NCBI RefSeq assembly: GCF_014646635.1
Contig: NZ_BMNQ01000005.1
Location: 1-64,000 of the forward strand
DNA from: Lentibacillus kapialis
GTDB lineage: Bacteria; Bacillota; Bacilli; Bacillales; Amphibacillaceae
Reading direction: 5' to 3'
Length of the DNA stretch: 64,000 nt
Shown piece after piece: positions 16,697 through 24,979 of the stretch (the stretch's first letter is position 1; every line of letters starts with the position of its first letter). The notes beneath the pieces are model-generated. The model was not told where the DNA came from and ran no database searches. It saw only the letters and a program-made list of their open reading frames with translations. The position numbers and the translations under genes are program-made.

Positions 16697-16926
16697 ATTT
16701 TTAGAAAACGCGGCATTCACCCCGTATTATAGTCAGTGCCGACGTTTTTCTTATAAGAGGTTGTTCAAAAAGTCCGGTGAAACTGACACTTCGAATTTCT
16801 TCGTTGGCTTGTTTCTCCGCTTCTCGGAACTGCGCCGTCTCGAACTTCTTGGTCCTTTTTATCCTCCTTTTTGAACACGCATTATAAGGTCATCTATAAA
16901 ATAATGCTTGACGTTATCAAAAAATT
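16697..16926 (+). repeat. RepA hairpin repeat copy D, interrupted by RepB
   Basis: The left part at 16697-16757 is a diverged hairpin (GCGGCATTCACCCCGTATTATAG and onward); the right part at 16882-16926 reads TTATAAGGTCATC and ends CTTGACGTTATCAAAA. The RepB element at 16758-16881 separates them, with TTATAAG duplicated at the junctions. RepB therefore inserted into an older RepA copy. Confidence 0.75.
16758..16881 (+). mobile_element. MITE-like element RepB, copy 2, inside RepA
   Basis: A 124-bp element runs from AGGTTGTTCAAAAAGTCCGG to GGAGG-type sequence ending TTTTTGAACACGCA. It is flanked by the 7-bp duplication TTATAAG (16751-16757 and 16882-16888). It is in opposite orientation to copy 1. 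It lies in the untranslated leader of murQ. Confidence 0.78.
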
Positions 16927-16948
16927 ACTAAACTTCGGATTAGTTTTC

Positions 16949-17008
16949 AGTATAGGCATTCCGTAATATTTTGTCAATATTATTTTCAATTTTACGTAAT
17001 ATTATTTC
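16949..17008 (-). promoter_or_regulatory. Promoter and candidate MurR operator upstream of murQ
   Basis: On the minus strand TTGACA (16972-16977), a 17-bp spacer and TATACT (16949-16954) form a near-consensus SigA promoter starting near 16942. Just upstream and overlapping the -35, TGAAATAATATT and TGAAAATAATATT recur as direct repeats, with ATTACG following in two places. They are plausible binding sites for the RpiR-type regulator encoded immediately upstream. Confidence 0.55.
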
Positions 17009-17028
17009 AGTCAAGACAGACTTTTAGA

Positions 17029-17886
17029 TTATTTTTGCTTTAGAGATCCTATTGCTTCCCTTGTTTCATCAAGATGTTTAATTACCTCTTCGTATTCATT
17101 AGAAGCCAGTATCATCAGAAGGATATCGATCACGTGAAGCTGTGCCATCCTTGATGACGTCGCACCGCTTCTGAATGTTGCTTCCTTTGCTGCGGAAGTA
17201 TGCAATTGGATATCCGTCATATGACTGACCGGTGACTTTCCGGTTTTTGTAATACTGATGGTTTTCACGCCCTTCTTTTTCGCCAGCTCCAACAAATCAA
17301 TCACTTGTTTTGTTTCGCCCGAAAAAGAAATGCCAACAACGACATCGTCAGGTCCTTTATTGGCAATAGCTGTTGCGCCCATATGCACATCCGAAAAAGC
17401 TTGTACAAATTTATCAATACGTGTAAACTTCTGTTCCGCGTCTTTAGCAGCAATATAGGAAGCACCAAAACCGATGATGACAATTGACTTCGCTTGGAAT
17501 AATGCATCAGCGGCACCCTCAAGATCAGATGCGCGCATCATATCCACAGTTTCTTTAATTGTCTGGATCGTATTTGACGTCATCTTCTCGATTAAATTTT
17601 CGGTTCTATCATTTGGTTCAATATCCCGATAGCCCTGCCCACTCTGCTCCTGCAAATCACCTGCTACACGGATTTTTAATTCCTGGAAACCTTTCAGTCC
17701 GATTGATTTACACAGCCGTATGACCGTTGCGCTTGATGTACCGCTCTCCTTACCCAGCAATAAAGACGTCAGCATGATCGACTCTTCCGGGTTTTCCAGA
17801 ATATATTCGGCCAGCTTCTTCTCTGAAGGCGGAAGCGTGTGAACCATTTCCTTTAACATAGTCAAGCCACCCTTAACTTGTGACAA
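17029..17886 (-). CDS. murR: MurR/RpiR-family transcriptional regulator
   Basis: A regulator with an N-terminal HTH_6 domain (about residues 1-80; SSATVIRLCKSIGLKGFQEL is the recognition region) and a C-terminal SIS sugar-phosphate sensor domain (GFGASYIAAKDAEQKF). It closely resembles B. subtilis YbbH/MurR, including the GYRDIEPN linker. The frame opens at an ATG (17895) that touches the SD AGGAG, so I prefer the TTG at 17886 (285 residues). An ATG 27 bases further in would remove the conserved GGL. It follows the kinase gene by about 12 bp and probably senses MurNAc-6-P, controlling the murQ promoter downstream. Confidence 0.85.
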   Translation of the reverse strand: MSQVKGGLTMLKEMVHTLPPSEKKLAEYILENPEESIMLTSLLLGKESGTSSATVIRLCKSIGLKGFQELKIRVAGDLQEQSGQGYRDIEPNDRTENLIEKMTSNTIQTIKETVDMMRASDLEGAADALFQAKSIVIIGFGASYIAAKDAEQKFTRIDKFVQAFSDVHMGATAIANKGPDDVVVGISFSGETKQVIDLLELAKKKGVKTISITKTGKSPVSHMTDIQLHTSAAKEATFRSGATSSRMAQLHVIDILLMILASNEYEEVIKHLDETREAIGSLKQK

Positions 17887-17898
17887 TCCTATCATCTC

Positions 17899-18864
17899 CT
17901 AGTAAGTTGACTTAATATTTCGAATTATATATTCGTCCGGTTTGATATTTCTCGCTAAAAGAGCACCGATAATAGCGCCGCCGGCAGGGGGCATTGCAGG
18001 GGTAACGATGGTTAATTGATGATCATCCTGAAATTCTCTTTTCAACAAATCAGGCAGCACTTCTTCATCCTCGAATACACCGCCGCATAAAACGGCTTTG
18101 ATTTCTTCTTCAGGCTGATAAAGTTTGGCCTTTAACGTCCGAATACTGCACCTCAATTCTTTCACGGTGTTTCCAATGATCGCCCGAGCTGCTGCATCAC
18201 GCTGCTTATACGCGTTAAATACCAGCTTAGCTGCCGGTGATATCGCACTCTTCGGGGATTTTGAAGCATAAATTTGTTGAATAAGGTCATATAGGTTGCG
18301 AGTACGAAAATGAACACGGACCATATCAAGCAACACTGTATTTTTGCCGCGTCCATCATATGCTTTTAAAGCTGCTATTATGCCTGACCTGCCAATATCA
18401 TAGCCGCTCCCCTCGTCGCCGAATAAATAGCCCCATCCTCCGGCACGATCACGTTTGCCATCAGCCCTAATGCCAAATGTTATCGATCCTGTCCCGGATA
18501 TCTGTACTATTCCCGGTTCACCGTACGTTCCGGAATATAGGGCGTTAATTGTATCAGGCTCAACCTTGACAGATGTTTTATCAGGCACAAGCCCGTCAAG
18601 AATATCCGTTAACATTTGAACTGCCTTGTTATTCCCCGCTCCTGATATCCCTGCGAATAAACCGGTGATTTGTTCAAATGCAGCGTTATTTTGTTTTTTC
18701 AAATCCTGCATCAGGTCGGATAAGGTCTGATACAGTTCCTCTTTATTAACGACATTTGGATTAACAGGACCCATCGACGCTTTTGCAACCACCTTTCCAT
18801 TCAAATCTGTCATTACAGCAACAGTCTTTGTGCCCCCGCCATCAATCCCGGCAACATAGTCCAT
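17899..18864 (-). CDS. murK: BadF/BcrA-type amino-sugar kinase (MurNAc/GlcNAc kinase-like)
   Basis: A 321-residue ASKHA-fold ATPase of the BadF/BadG/BcrA/BcrD family. It shows the phosphate-1 motif GIDGGGTKTVAV (residues 6-17), ISGTGSITFGI in the middle and CGGVFEDEEV in the last third. Members next to murQ (for example Clostridium MurK) phosphorylate MurNAc and GlcNAc. A kinase makes sense here because sugar arriving through an ABC importer is unphosphorylated, unlike sugar from the MurP PTS of B. subtilis. It is the first gene of the cluster, with an SD GGGGAG before the ATG. The substrate is inferred from context. Confidence 0.8.
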   Translation of the reverse strand: MDYVAGIDGGGTKTVAVMTDLNGKVVAKASMGPVNPNVVNKEELYQTLSDLMQDLKKQNNAAFEQITGLFAGISGAGNNKAVQMLTDILDGLVPDKTSVKVEPDTINALYSGTYGEPGIVQISGTGSITFGIRADGKRDRAGGWGYLFGDEGSGYDIGRSGIIAALKAYDGRGKNTVLLDMVRVHFRTRNLYDLIQQIYASKSPKSAISPAAKLVFNAYKQRDAAARAIIGNTVKELRCSIRTLKAKLYQPEEEIKAVLCGGVFEDEEVLPDLLKREFQDDHQLTIVTPAMPPAGGAIIGALLARNIKPDEYIIRNIKSTY

Positions 18865-18894
18865 ATTCTCCCCATCCTTCCTGTCCTTTTGTTC

Positions 18895-18923
18895 ATCTTA
18901 CAAAAAGCACAATATTTAAACAA
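18895..18923 (-). promoter_or_regulatory. Promoter of the murK-murR transcript
   Basis: TTGTTT (18918-18923), a 17-bp spacer and TAAGAT (18895-18900) on the minus strand, about 30 bp before the kinase ATG. Confidence 0.5.
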
Positions 18924-18966
18924 GTTTTTTTAGACCTACGTTATTTCAAAAAATGGAATAAGGTGA

Positions 18967-19048
18967 CTCGGCATTCGCCTCGCCTTATAGTGAATGCCGA
19001 AGCTTTTTCTTATAAGGTCATCCATCATTTATATTTTCTGACGTTATA
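18967..19048 (+). repeat. RepA hairpin repeat copy E
   Basis: A complete copy: CTCGGCATTCGC, GTGAATGCCGAAGC, T5, CTTATAAGGTCATCC and the tail TTTTCTGACGTTATAAA. It lies between flavodoxin and the kinase promoter, where its hairpin may end flanking transcripts. Confidence 0.82.
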
Positions 19049-19108
19049 AATAAATAAAGGCTTGCTGCTAAAGCAGTAAGCCTTCACTATTTTCGGTGTA
19101 AATTACCG

Positions 19109-19582
19109 TCACGCATCATCACTCTTTACCCGGGCTTCCATCATTCGACAAAACGTCTCGGCAAATTTCTGACATCTGATGGCATCGTCATTATCCGGTT
19201 CCAAATCTATAATCAATCGTTCCGGGACCAGTCTGGCATGTTTTTTCTCCAAGCGATCTCCCAGTGCATTGGCCGCACCGCCAAACGTCGCATAAAAAGA
19301 ATCGCCCGAACCGAATACACCAGCGGCCATACCTGTTATATCCACATCATTCAGATCCTCATAAAAGTCTTCCACTTCAAATGGCAATGCTCCGTCATCC
19401 TCAGAGTAAGTACCTACAAGCAGACCATCGTAGCGGCAAAGCTCATCCACGTCAATCGGATCCATTTCAAACGTTTTGGTTACAACTTCATAACCATACC
19501 TTTCAACCGTTTCTCTGACTATCTCGGCTATTAATTCTGTATTGCCGGTCATGCTCGCATAAAGCAGTAAAACCTTAGCCAT
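19109..19582 (-). CDS. Flavodoxin
   Basis: A 157-residue short-chain FMN electron carrier. The N-terminal phosphate loop is YASMTGNTE (residues 8-16). The FMN-stacking regions GTYSEDDGALPFEVEDFYEDL and FGSGDSFYATFGGA are present. The ATG at 19582 follows GAGGGATATTTTA. It is acidic and close to YkuN/YkuP of B. subtilis in layout. It stands alone between repeat-containing gaps. Confidence 0.9.
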   Translation of the reverse strand: MAKVLLLYASMTGNTELIAEIVRETVERYGYEVVTKTFEMDPIDVDELCRYDGLLVGTYSEDDGALPFEVEDFYEDLNDVDITGMAAGVFGSGDSFYATFGGAANALGDRLEKKHARLVPERLIIDLEPDNDDAIRCQKFAETFCRMMEARVKSDDA

Positions 19583-19746
19583 TAAAATATCCCTCAAATT
19601 CAAGAAGTCTTCATCGCTATTTCAAGAATGTCGACAATGTTTTTTCAATTATCGAGCAGAAACTAAAGATGCTGTTCATGACAGAAATAGGAGCGGTTTA
19701 AAATCCGGTTTCACAGCATTATTCACGAATCGATTCTGCTACCTGC

Positions 19747-21324
19747 TCAAAAAGGCATCATATCGTCTTGCATCATTTCCATCACGTGGCGGATTAATGG
19801 TAATTCAGTTTCCACTTCCACATTCAGTTTCACCTCTTTTATAAGCGGTGCCAGTACATGTTCTGTTCGTTCATCTACCTTAATGCTCTCAGGAATGCCT
19901 TGCAATGATTCAATCATTTTAACGAATTCAGTTTGAAGAACAACACGGTCTGAGACCTCCGTCAGTAAATTATAGTAAATGGCCATTCCTTTGGTCCGGT
20001 CAACCCCCAGTACCAAAAGCGGGAACAGAGGCCGTTCGTTCTGATTATTTTGAACAGGCATATCCATATAATCCATGGAAAATTCAACCGTGTACGGAAG
20101 TGAGTTGTTCAGTTTTTCTAACCGTTTCAAATCCACCTCTGAAACTGCCAGCGGCACTTCATCCGGTTCTTCTTCCTCAACATGGCCAAGTTCAAGCACC
20201 TGGTTATCAAATATCAATTCACCATTTTGCTCACTTGGGACTTTCATCATCACGTGTTCATCAAACAGCATGTCAGGTAATGCCAGTCCGTTCTTGATTT
20301 CATGATAAACATCGATTGTCTGCTCAAGTGCCAGTAGCATCAACCTCGCTTCGTCATCATCCATAAACCATGGATAAAGCCCAGGTTTGTAGCTTCTTAA
20401 CGACGGCCAGCTTTTCCGTCCGCGAAATTTAACATCATATGATTTGATGAGCTGATAATCACTCTTTTCCAAATCTTCCCGATCTTCATAACTCAACAGC
20501 AAACTGCGCTGATTGATCACAAAATCAAAATCAGGTTTTTTCGACGTTAAGGTATCCACTAACGAACGATAGCCCTTATCTCCGACATATACTGCCAAAC
20601 CAAACATTTCACCGGCACCGCCAAGTACAGAACAATAAAGCCATTCATTTGTCTTCGGGTCTTTCACAGCAAAAATATGCTCATCAAACATGATTTCCCA
20701 TGGTTTAAGCTTCTGAAATTCTTTTGCCTTCACAAAAACATCATGCCAACTATCCTTTTCGGCAGATGGCTGCTCATATGCAGTCAGTAAATCCTTCAGA
20801 TAAAAGCGTATATTATCGTTCACATCTTGAACCAGACGTTTGCTGTCTGTAGCCGTAAGATCGATTCCACCCGTCAGCACTTCTTCCCTTGAGTCTTCCT
20901 CAGGAGGCAGATTTTTCGCACTTATACAACGCGGATAGCTCACTCCTTTTTCAGGCTTCAATTTTTTGTTGAAAACAATTTCATGATGCCAGTCATCACC
21001 GAAATCGTACACATACATCACCTTATCATATGGCTCCTTTAACCAATCACCTACAACTTCATCTTTTTCCTGACGGGTAATCCGGTCGCCAAGTAGATCG
21101 ACAAAGGCATCATCACCGGTGTCTTCACTCGTAATTTCCATCTGCTCGACTCGTTCGCCATTCGTCCGGTTCACAAAAAAACTATGCAAGTGATAGTCGA
21201 ACCACTCAAAAGCAACCTGCAGCACCCGGTGCAAATCATAGAATGTTGCATGACCGTCAATCTGAATTTTGCGCCATACCGGGACACCGACATGTTTTAA
21301 CGACACTTTGAATTCATAAATCAT
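19747..21324 (-). CDS. pRiA4b ORF-3-like domain protein
   Basis: A 525-residue soluble protein. The N-terminal ~190 residues form a plasmid pRiA4b ORF-3-like domain: YEFKVSLKHVGVPVWRKI, LHRVLQVAFEWFDYHLHSF and YVYDFGDDWHHEIVFNK are its signature blocks. The C-terminal two thirds (DUF-type region with WFMDDDEARLMLLALEQ) is common in Bacillus homologues and has no known function. The ATG at 21324 follows GGGGTGATGGA. A decayed relative lies at 52183-53575. The biochemical role is unknown. Confidence 0.75.
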   Translation of the reverse strand: MIYEFKVSLKHVGVPVWRKIQIDGHATFYDLHRVLQVAFEWFDYHLHSFFVNRTNGERVEQMEITSEDTGDDAFVDLLGDRITRQEKDEVVGDWLKEPYDKVMYVYDFGDDWHHEIVFNKKLKPEKGVSYPRCISAKNLPPEEDSREEVLTGGIDLTATDSKRLVQDVNDNIRFYLKDLLTAYEQPSAEKDSWHDVFVKAKEFQKLKPWEIMFDEHIFAVKDPKTNEWLYCSVLGGAGEMFGLAVYVGDKGYRSLVDTLTSKKPDFDFVINQRSLLLSYEDREDLEKSDYQLIKSYDVKFRGRKSWPSLRSYKPGLYPWFMDDDEARLMLLALEQTIDVYHEIKNGLALPDMLFDEHVMMKVPSEQNGELIFDNQVLELGHVEEEEPDEVPLAVSEVDLKRLEKLNNSLPYTVEFSMDYMDMPVQNNQNERPLFPLLVLGVDRTKGMAIYYNLLTEVSDRVVLQTEFVKMIESLQGIPESIKVDERTEHVLAPLIKEVKLNVEVETELPLIRHVMEMMQDDMMPF

Positions 21325-21489
21325 TCCATCACCCCACTTTTTAAATAGTGTAGCATACTTATAGAGATGCAACATTAGTAAAAATGATAGTTGATATATA
21401 AACGTAACGTGAGCTTTTTATGACATGGCATTTGCTGATAGATTTTATTTTGCTGCTTATTTTGATGTCTGAAAGTTGAGAGTATATGT

Positions 21490-21519
21490 TTGTTAATGTC
21501 ATATGATATTGGATAAAAT
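21490..21519 (+). promoter_or_regulatory. Promoter upstream of the YyaL-like gene
   Basis: TTGTTA (21490-21495), an 18-bp spacer and TAAAAT (21514-21519), about 35 bp before the ATG at 21554. Confidence 0.5.
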
Positions 21520-21553
21520 GGATATAGACTAAAAAGGAAGGCGGTGTTTTCGT

Positions 21554-23602
21554 ATGACTTCAAAAAGACCGAATCATTTAATTCACGAAAAATCACCCTA
21601 TCTTCAGCAGCATGCTTACAATCCTGTTAACTGGTATGCATGGGGTGATGAAGCGTTTGAAAAAGCAAAGGCTGAAAATAAACCTATATTCCTTTCCATC
21701 GGGTACTCCACTTGTCATTGGTGTCATGTCCTCGCACACGAATCATTTGAAGACGAGGAAGTGGCATCGTATCTGAATGACCATTACGTGGCCATTAAAG
21801 TTGATCGTGAAGAGCGGCCGGACATTGATTCCGTTTATATGAAAGTTTGTCAGATGATGACCGGACAGGGAGGATGGCCGCTCTCCATCTTTATGACACC
21901 AGATAAAGTGCCGTTTTATGCCGGAACCTATTTCCCCCGTGTTAGCAAATACGGTATGCCCGGCTTTATGGATGTTCTCACTCAGCTTCTCGAAAAATAT
22001 AACGAAGAACCGGACCATATCGCAAAAGTGACCAAGAGTGTGACCGATGCACTCAAAGAAACCGTCACAACCAAAAGTGAGAGCCGCCTTTCCGAAGAGA
22101 TGACGCACAAAGCTTTTTATGAGCTCAAAAAGCGGTTTGATTCCCAGTATGGGGGATTCGGTTCAGCACCCAAATTCCCCACACCCCAAAATGTTCTCTA
22201 CCTGCTGAAGTATTACCATTTCACAGGCGAGACTGCTGCACTGAAAATGGCAGAAGACACATTGCAGGCCATGGCAAAGGGCGGCATATATGACCATGTC
22301 GGATACGGATTTGCACGCTATTCCACCGATGAGAAATGGCTAGTTCCCCATTTCGAAAAAATGCTTTATGATAATGCGTTGCTGCTCATGGCATATACCG
22401 AATGCTACCAAATCACCAAAAAACCATTATACCAAACGATCAGCAAACAGATTATCACATTTGTCAAAAGAGAGATGCAACGTGCTGAAGGAGGGTTTTA
22501 TTCAGCGATTGATGCTGACTCAGAAGGTACTGAAGGGAAATATTATGTTTGGGGATACGATGAGATATTAAACATCCTCGGCAAAAAGCGGGGAGAATTA
22601 TATGCATCTGTTTACAACATAACACCGAACGGAAATTTTGAAGGCAAAAACATTCCAAATCTGCTTACTACAAATATGGAGACAATCGCGCAAACCCATC
22701 ATATGAGCTTATCAGAGCTTAAACAGGAAATGGATGCAGCTCGGGAGCAATTGCTCTTGTCACGCGAGAAACGTGTTTATCCTCACGTGGATGATAAAAT
22801 TCTGACCTCATGGAATGCCATGATGATAGCTGCACTGGCTAAGGCCGGAAAAGTTTTTGACGAGCCGGACTACATTGATACTGCTGAGAACAACATGACA
22901 TTTATCCAACAGAACCTTATTCAGGATAAACGGGTTTTGGCCCGTTACCGTGACGGAGAAGTGAAATATAACGGCTACTTGGATGATTACGCTTTTCTGC
23001 TGTGGGCTTATGCTGAACTATATGAAGCGACATTTTCGCTCAATTATTTAAAGCAAGCACACGCACTTGCCAATGACATGCTGGCGTTATTCCGGGATAG
23101 CGAACAAGGCGGGTTTTTCTTCAATGGCTATGATAGCGAACAATTGCTGTCACGGGAAAAAATGGTCTATGACGGTGCCCTTCCATCCGGTAATGGTGTT
23201 GCAGCTGTTATGCTTGCCAAACTGGGATATCTGACCGGCGAAACCGCCTATCTCGATGCACTCGAGGAATTGTACTACACCTTTTACAAGGATATCAGCG
23301 ACGTTCCTGCTGCAGGCATCCATTTCATTCAAAGTCTGCTTTTGACGGAGAATACGACAAAAGAAGTCGTGGTGCTTGGACCATCGGATTCGTTTACTAC
23401 TGAACTTCAACAAGCCTTTTTGCCCGATGTGACACTTTTAGCGAGCAACAACGCTGATGAATTGGCTGAAACCGCTCCTTTTGCATCCGAGTATAAGCGG
23501 CTGGGTGAAGCGCTGACGATTTACGTTTGCGAAAACTTCGCGTGCCATCAGCCAACAGAAGATAAAGAAAAAGCCTGGGAATTCATACGGCAAAAACGCT
23601 AA
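21554..23602 (+). CDS. Thioredoxin-domain protein YyaL (DUF255/Spata20 family)
   Basis: A 682-residue protein with an N-terminal thioredoxin-fold DUF255 domain carrying C54-H-W-C57 in [18 protein letters not shown], followed by a large (alpha/alpha)6-barrel region like those of N-acylglucosamine epimerases ([29 protein letters not shown] is split here by its motifs). It is full length for the family. The AAGGAAGGCGG SD precedes ATG 21554. The function is not established; homologues occur from bacteria to humans. Confidence 0.9.
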   Translation: MTSKRPNHLIHEKSPYLQQHAYNPVNWYAWGDEAFEKAKAENKPIFLSIGYSTCHWCHVLAHESFEDEEVASYLNDHYVAIKVDREERPDIDSVYMKVCQMMTGQGGWPLSIFMTPDKVPFYAGTYFPRVSKYGMPGFMDVLTQLLEKYNEEPDHIAKVTKSVTDALKETVTTKSESRLSEEMTHKAFYELKKRFDSQYGGFGSAPKFPTPQNVLYLLKYYHFTGETAALKMAEDTLQAMAKGGIYDHVGYGFARYSTDEKWLVPHFEKMLYDNALLLMAYTECYQITKKPLYQTISKQIITFVKREMQRAEGGFYSAIDADSEGTEGKYYVWGYDEILNILGKKRGELYASVYNITPNGNFEGKNIPNLLTTNMETIAQTHHMSLSELKQEMDAAREQLLLSREKRVYPHVDDKILTSWNAMMIAALAKAGKVFDEPDYIDTAENNMTFIQQNLIQDKRVLARYRDGEVKYNGYLDDYAFLLWAYAELYEATFSLNYLKQAHALANDMLALFRDSEQGGFFFNGYDSEQLLSREKMVYDGALPSGNGVAAVMLAKLGYLTGETAYLDALEELYYTFYKDISDVPAAGIHFIQSLLLTENTTKEVVVLGPSDSFTTELQQAFLPDVTLLASNNADELAETAPFASEYKRLGEALTIYVCENFACHQPTEDKEKAWEFIRQKR

Positions 23603-23685
23603 CGTTGTAAAACGTCAGTGTGCAGAACACACACACGAATATGTTAAACTATTGCTACAATCATCATTTGGAAGGAGCTACTCTC

Positions 23686-23829
23686 ATGCAGAAAGTCAAA
23701 ATGAATGTACAGACCATGTACCACGGCGACCTTTTCCGTGCAGGGAAAATTTATGAAGTGGATGAATCCACCGCTGAACGCTGGATCACAGGAAAAATTG
23801 CAGAAAGCGCCGAAGAAGAAAAAAATTGA
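23686..23829 (+). CDS. Small conserved protein with a KxYEVDESTAERW motif
   Basis: A 47-residue protein from the ATG at 23686, preceded by GGAAGGAG with nine-base spacing. It reads VQTMYHGDLFRAGKIYEVD, then STAERWITGKIAE and an acidic tail. This short beta-rich pattern ('GxxYxVDxxTAxRWxxxGIA') is seen in small proteins often found in phage or integrated elements. It is followed after about 60 bp by the coiled-coil gene. The function is unknown. Confidence 0.65.
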   Translation: MQKVKMNVQTMYHGDLFRAGKIYEVDESTAERWITGKIAESAEEEKN

Positions 23830-23888
23830 TCCCATAGCATTCTTTCAAAAGAAAGGGTATACTGGAATAGAAAGAGGAGGTGAAAAAG

Positions 23889-24389
23889 ATGACCGAACAA
23901 CGATTGGAGCGTATCGAAAATATGCTTTCTCAGTTAATTTCAATGGTTGGCACCGTGCATACAGAGCAGACTGAAATGAAAGAAAAAATGAAGGGAATGG
24001 AATCTGAACAGACCGCCATGAAAGCGGACCAAGCACTGATGAAGCAAGAACAAACTGCCATGAAAAAAGAACAAGCACTGATGAAGCAAGAACAAACCGC
24101 CATGAAAGAAGACCAAGCACTGATGAGACAAGAACAAACTGCCATGAAAAAAGAACAAGCACTGATGAGACAAGAACAAACTGCCATGAAAGAAGACCAA
24201 GCACTGATGAGACAAGAACAAACTGCCATGAAAGAAGAAATCTCCACGATAAAAACAGAAGGCGACAGACGCCATCGTGAAATCATGGACGAATTCAAAA
24301 TCCTGCGTGCGGATCAAGATCACATCTGGAATAAAGCCGTCCAAAACGAACGTGACATTGCCCAATTAAAACATCAATTTTCAAATTAG
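23889..24389 (+). CDS. Coiled-coil protein with tandem 7/14-residue repeats
   Basis: A 166-residue charged protein with no signal or membrane segment. Residues 40-123 are six copies of a 14-residue unit, EQTAMKKEQALMKQ and variants, itself two heptads. In DNA this is a 42-bp tandem repeat at 24006-24257. It is preceded by MTEQRLERIENMLSQL and followed by a helical tail ending AQLKHQFSN. The ATG at 23889 follows GGAGGTGAAAAAG. It is predicted to form a long coiled coil. Copy number could vary between strains. A smaller protein of similar style is at 53631-53960. The role is unknown. Confidence 0.7.
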   Translation: MTEQRLERIENMLSQLISMVGTVHTEQTEMKEKMKGMESEQTAMKADQALMKQEQTAMKKEQALMKQEQTAMKEDQALMRQEQTAMKKEQALMRQEQTAMKEDQALMRQEQTAMKEEISTIKTEGDRRHREIMDEFKILRADQDHIWNKAVQNERDIAQLKHQFSN

Positions 24390-24431
24390 CACCTCAGCGA
24401 CTCCATTCACAAAATTATACTGAATCCTAAG

Positions 24432-24480
24432 GAAAACCCTCGTCCGTGTCTTCTAATCGAACATGTACAAGGGTTTTTTA
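24432..24480 (+). terminator. Terminator after the coiled-coil gene
   Basis: AAAACCCT and AGGGTTTT arms enclose a ~28-nt loop and are followed by a T run (TTTTTTA), about 45 bp past the stop. Confidence 0.6.
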
Positions 24481-24561
24481 TCTATCATACCCGGTCACCT
24501 GTTTACAAAAGTCTTATCCGTTCGATATCAAACATCCTATCTATCACCCTCACGCAAAGCG

Positions 24562-24873
24562 CTATCGTTTGAAATACAGATGGTAATGCAGCGCACAGTC
24601 CGGATTAAAAGCTGCCTGACAAGCGGGGCAGCGGTAACTGCTCCCAAGATATTCGTTTATCGTGAGTTCTGTGTGGCAACTGCCGCACAGAATGGCTTTC
24701 TGATCAAACTTTTCTTTTGGCCAAACGCCAGAATCCCCGCATCCATAGCGCTGATGACATCGAAAACACGGGAAATAACCACCACAGCAATAAAATTTGA
24801 TCGCTACTCTATCATTTTCTGTATGGAAGTGTTCACATCGCGTTTCGTCGTCGATTGCTCCTTTTATCCTCAT
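24562..24873 (-). CDS. CHY zinc-finger protein
   Basis: A 103-residue protein of the CHY-type zinc-finger family. From the N-terminus it shows C-E-H-F-H (near residue 14), then FYCCGGYFPCFRCH, then ILCGSCHTELTINEYL and YRCPACQAAFNPDCALHYHLYF. These are the paired Cys/His ligands of three zinc sites. The ATG at 24873 follows GGGAGGTTTCT; the open frame upstream lacks an SD. The bacterial function is unknown. It overlaps no neighbour. Confidence 0.85.
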   Translation of the reverse strand: MRIKGAIDDETRCEHFHTENDRVAIKFYCCGGYFPCFRCHQRYGCGDSGVWPKEKFDQKAILCGSCHTELTINEYLGSSYRCPACQAAFNPDCALHYHLYFKR

Positions 24874-24979
24874 AGAAACCTCCCGCACCTCTATAAAACA
24901 CTTTATCATAATGAGGAAATGGCAAACAAAGGATAAAGCGGACATTGACCACTTCACCCTTTCGATTCATGCAAAACAA

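Noticed and set aside
23930-24365. Minus-strand frames opposite the coiled-coil gene
   Set aside because: Shadows of the 42-bp coding repeat; the plus frame has the SD and a sensible start and end.
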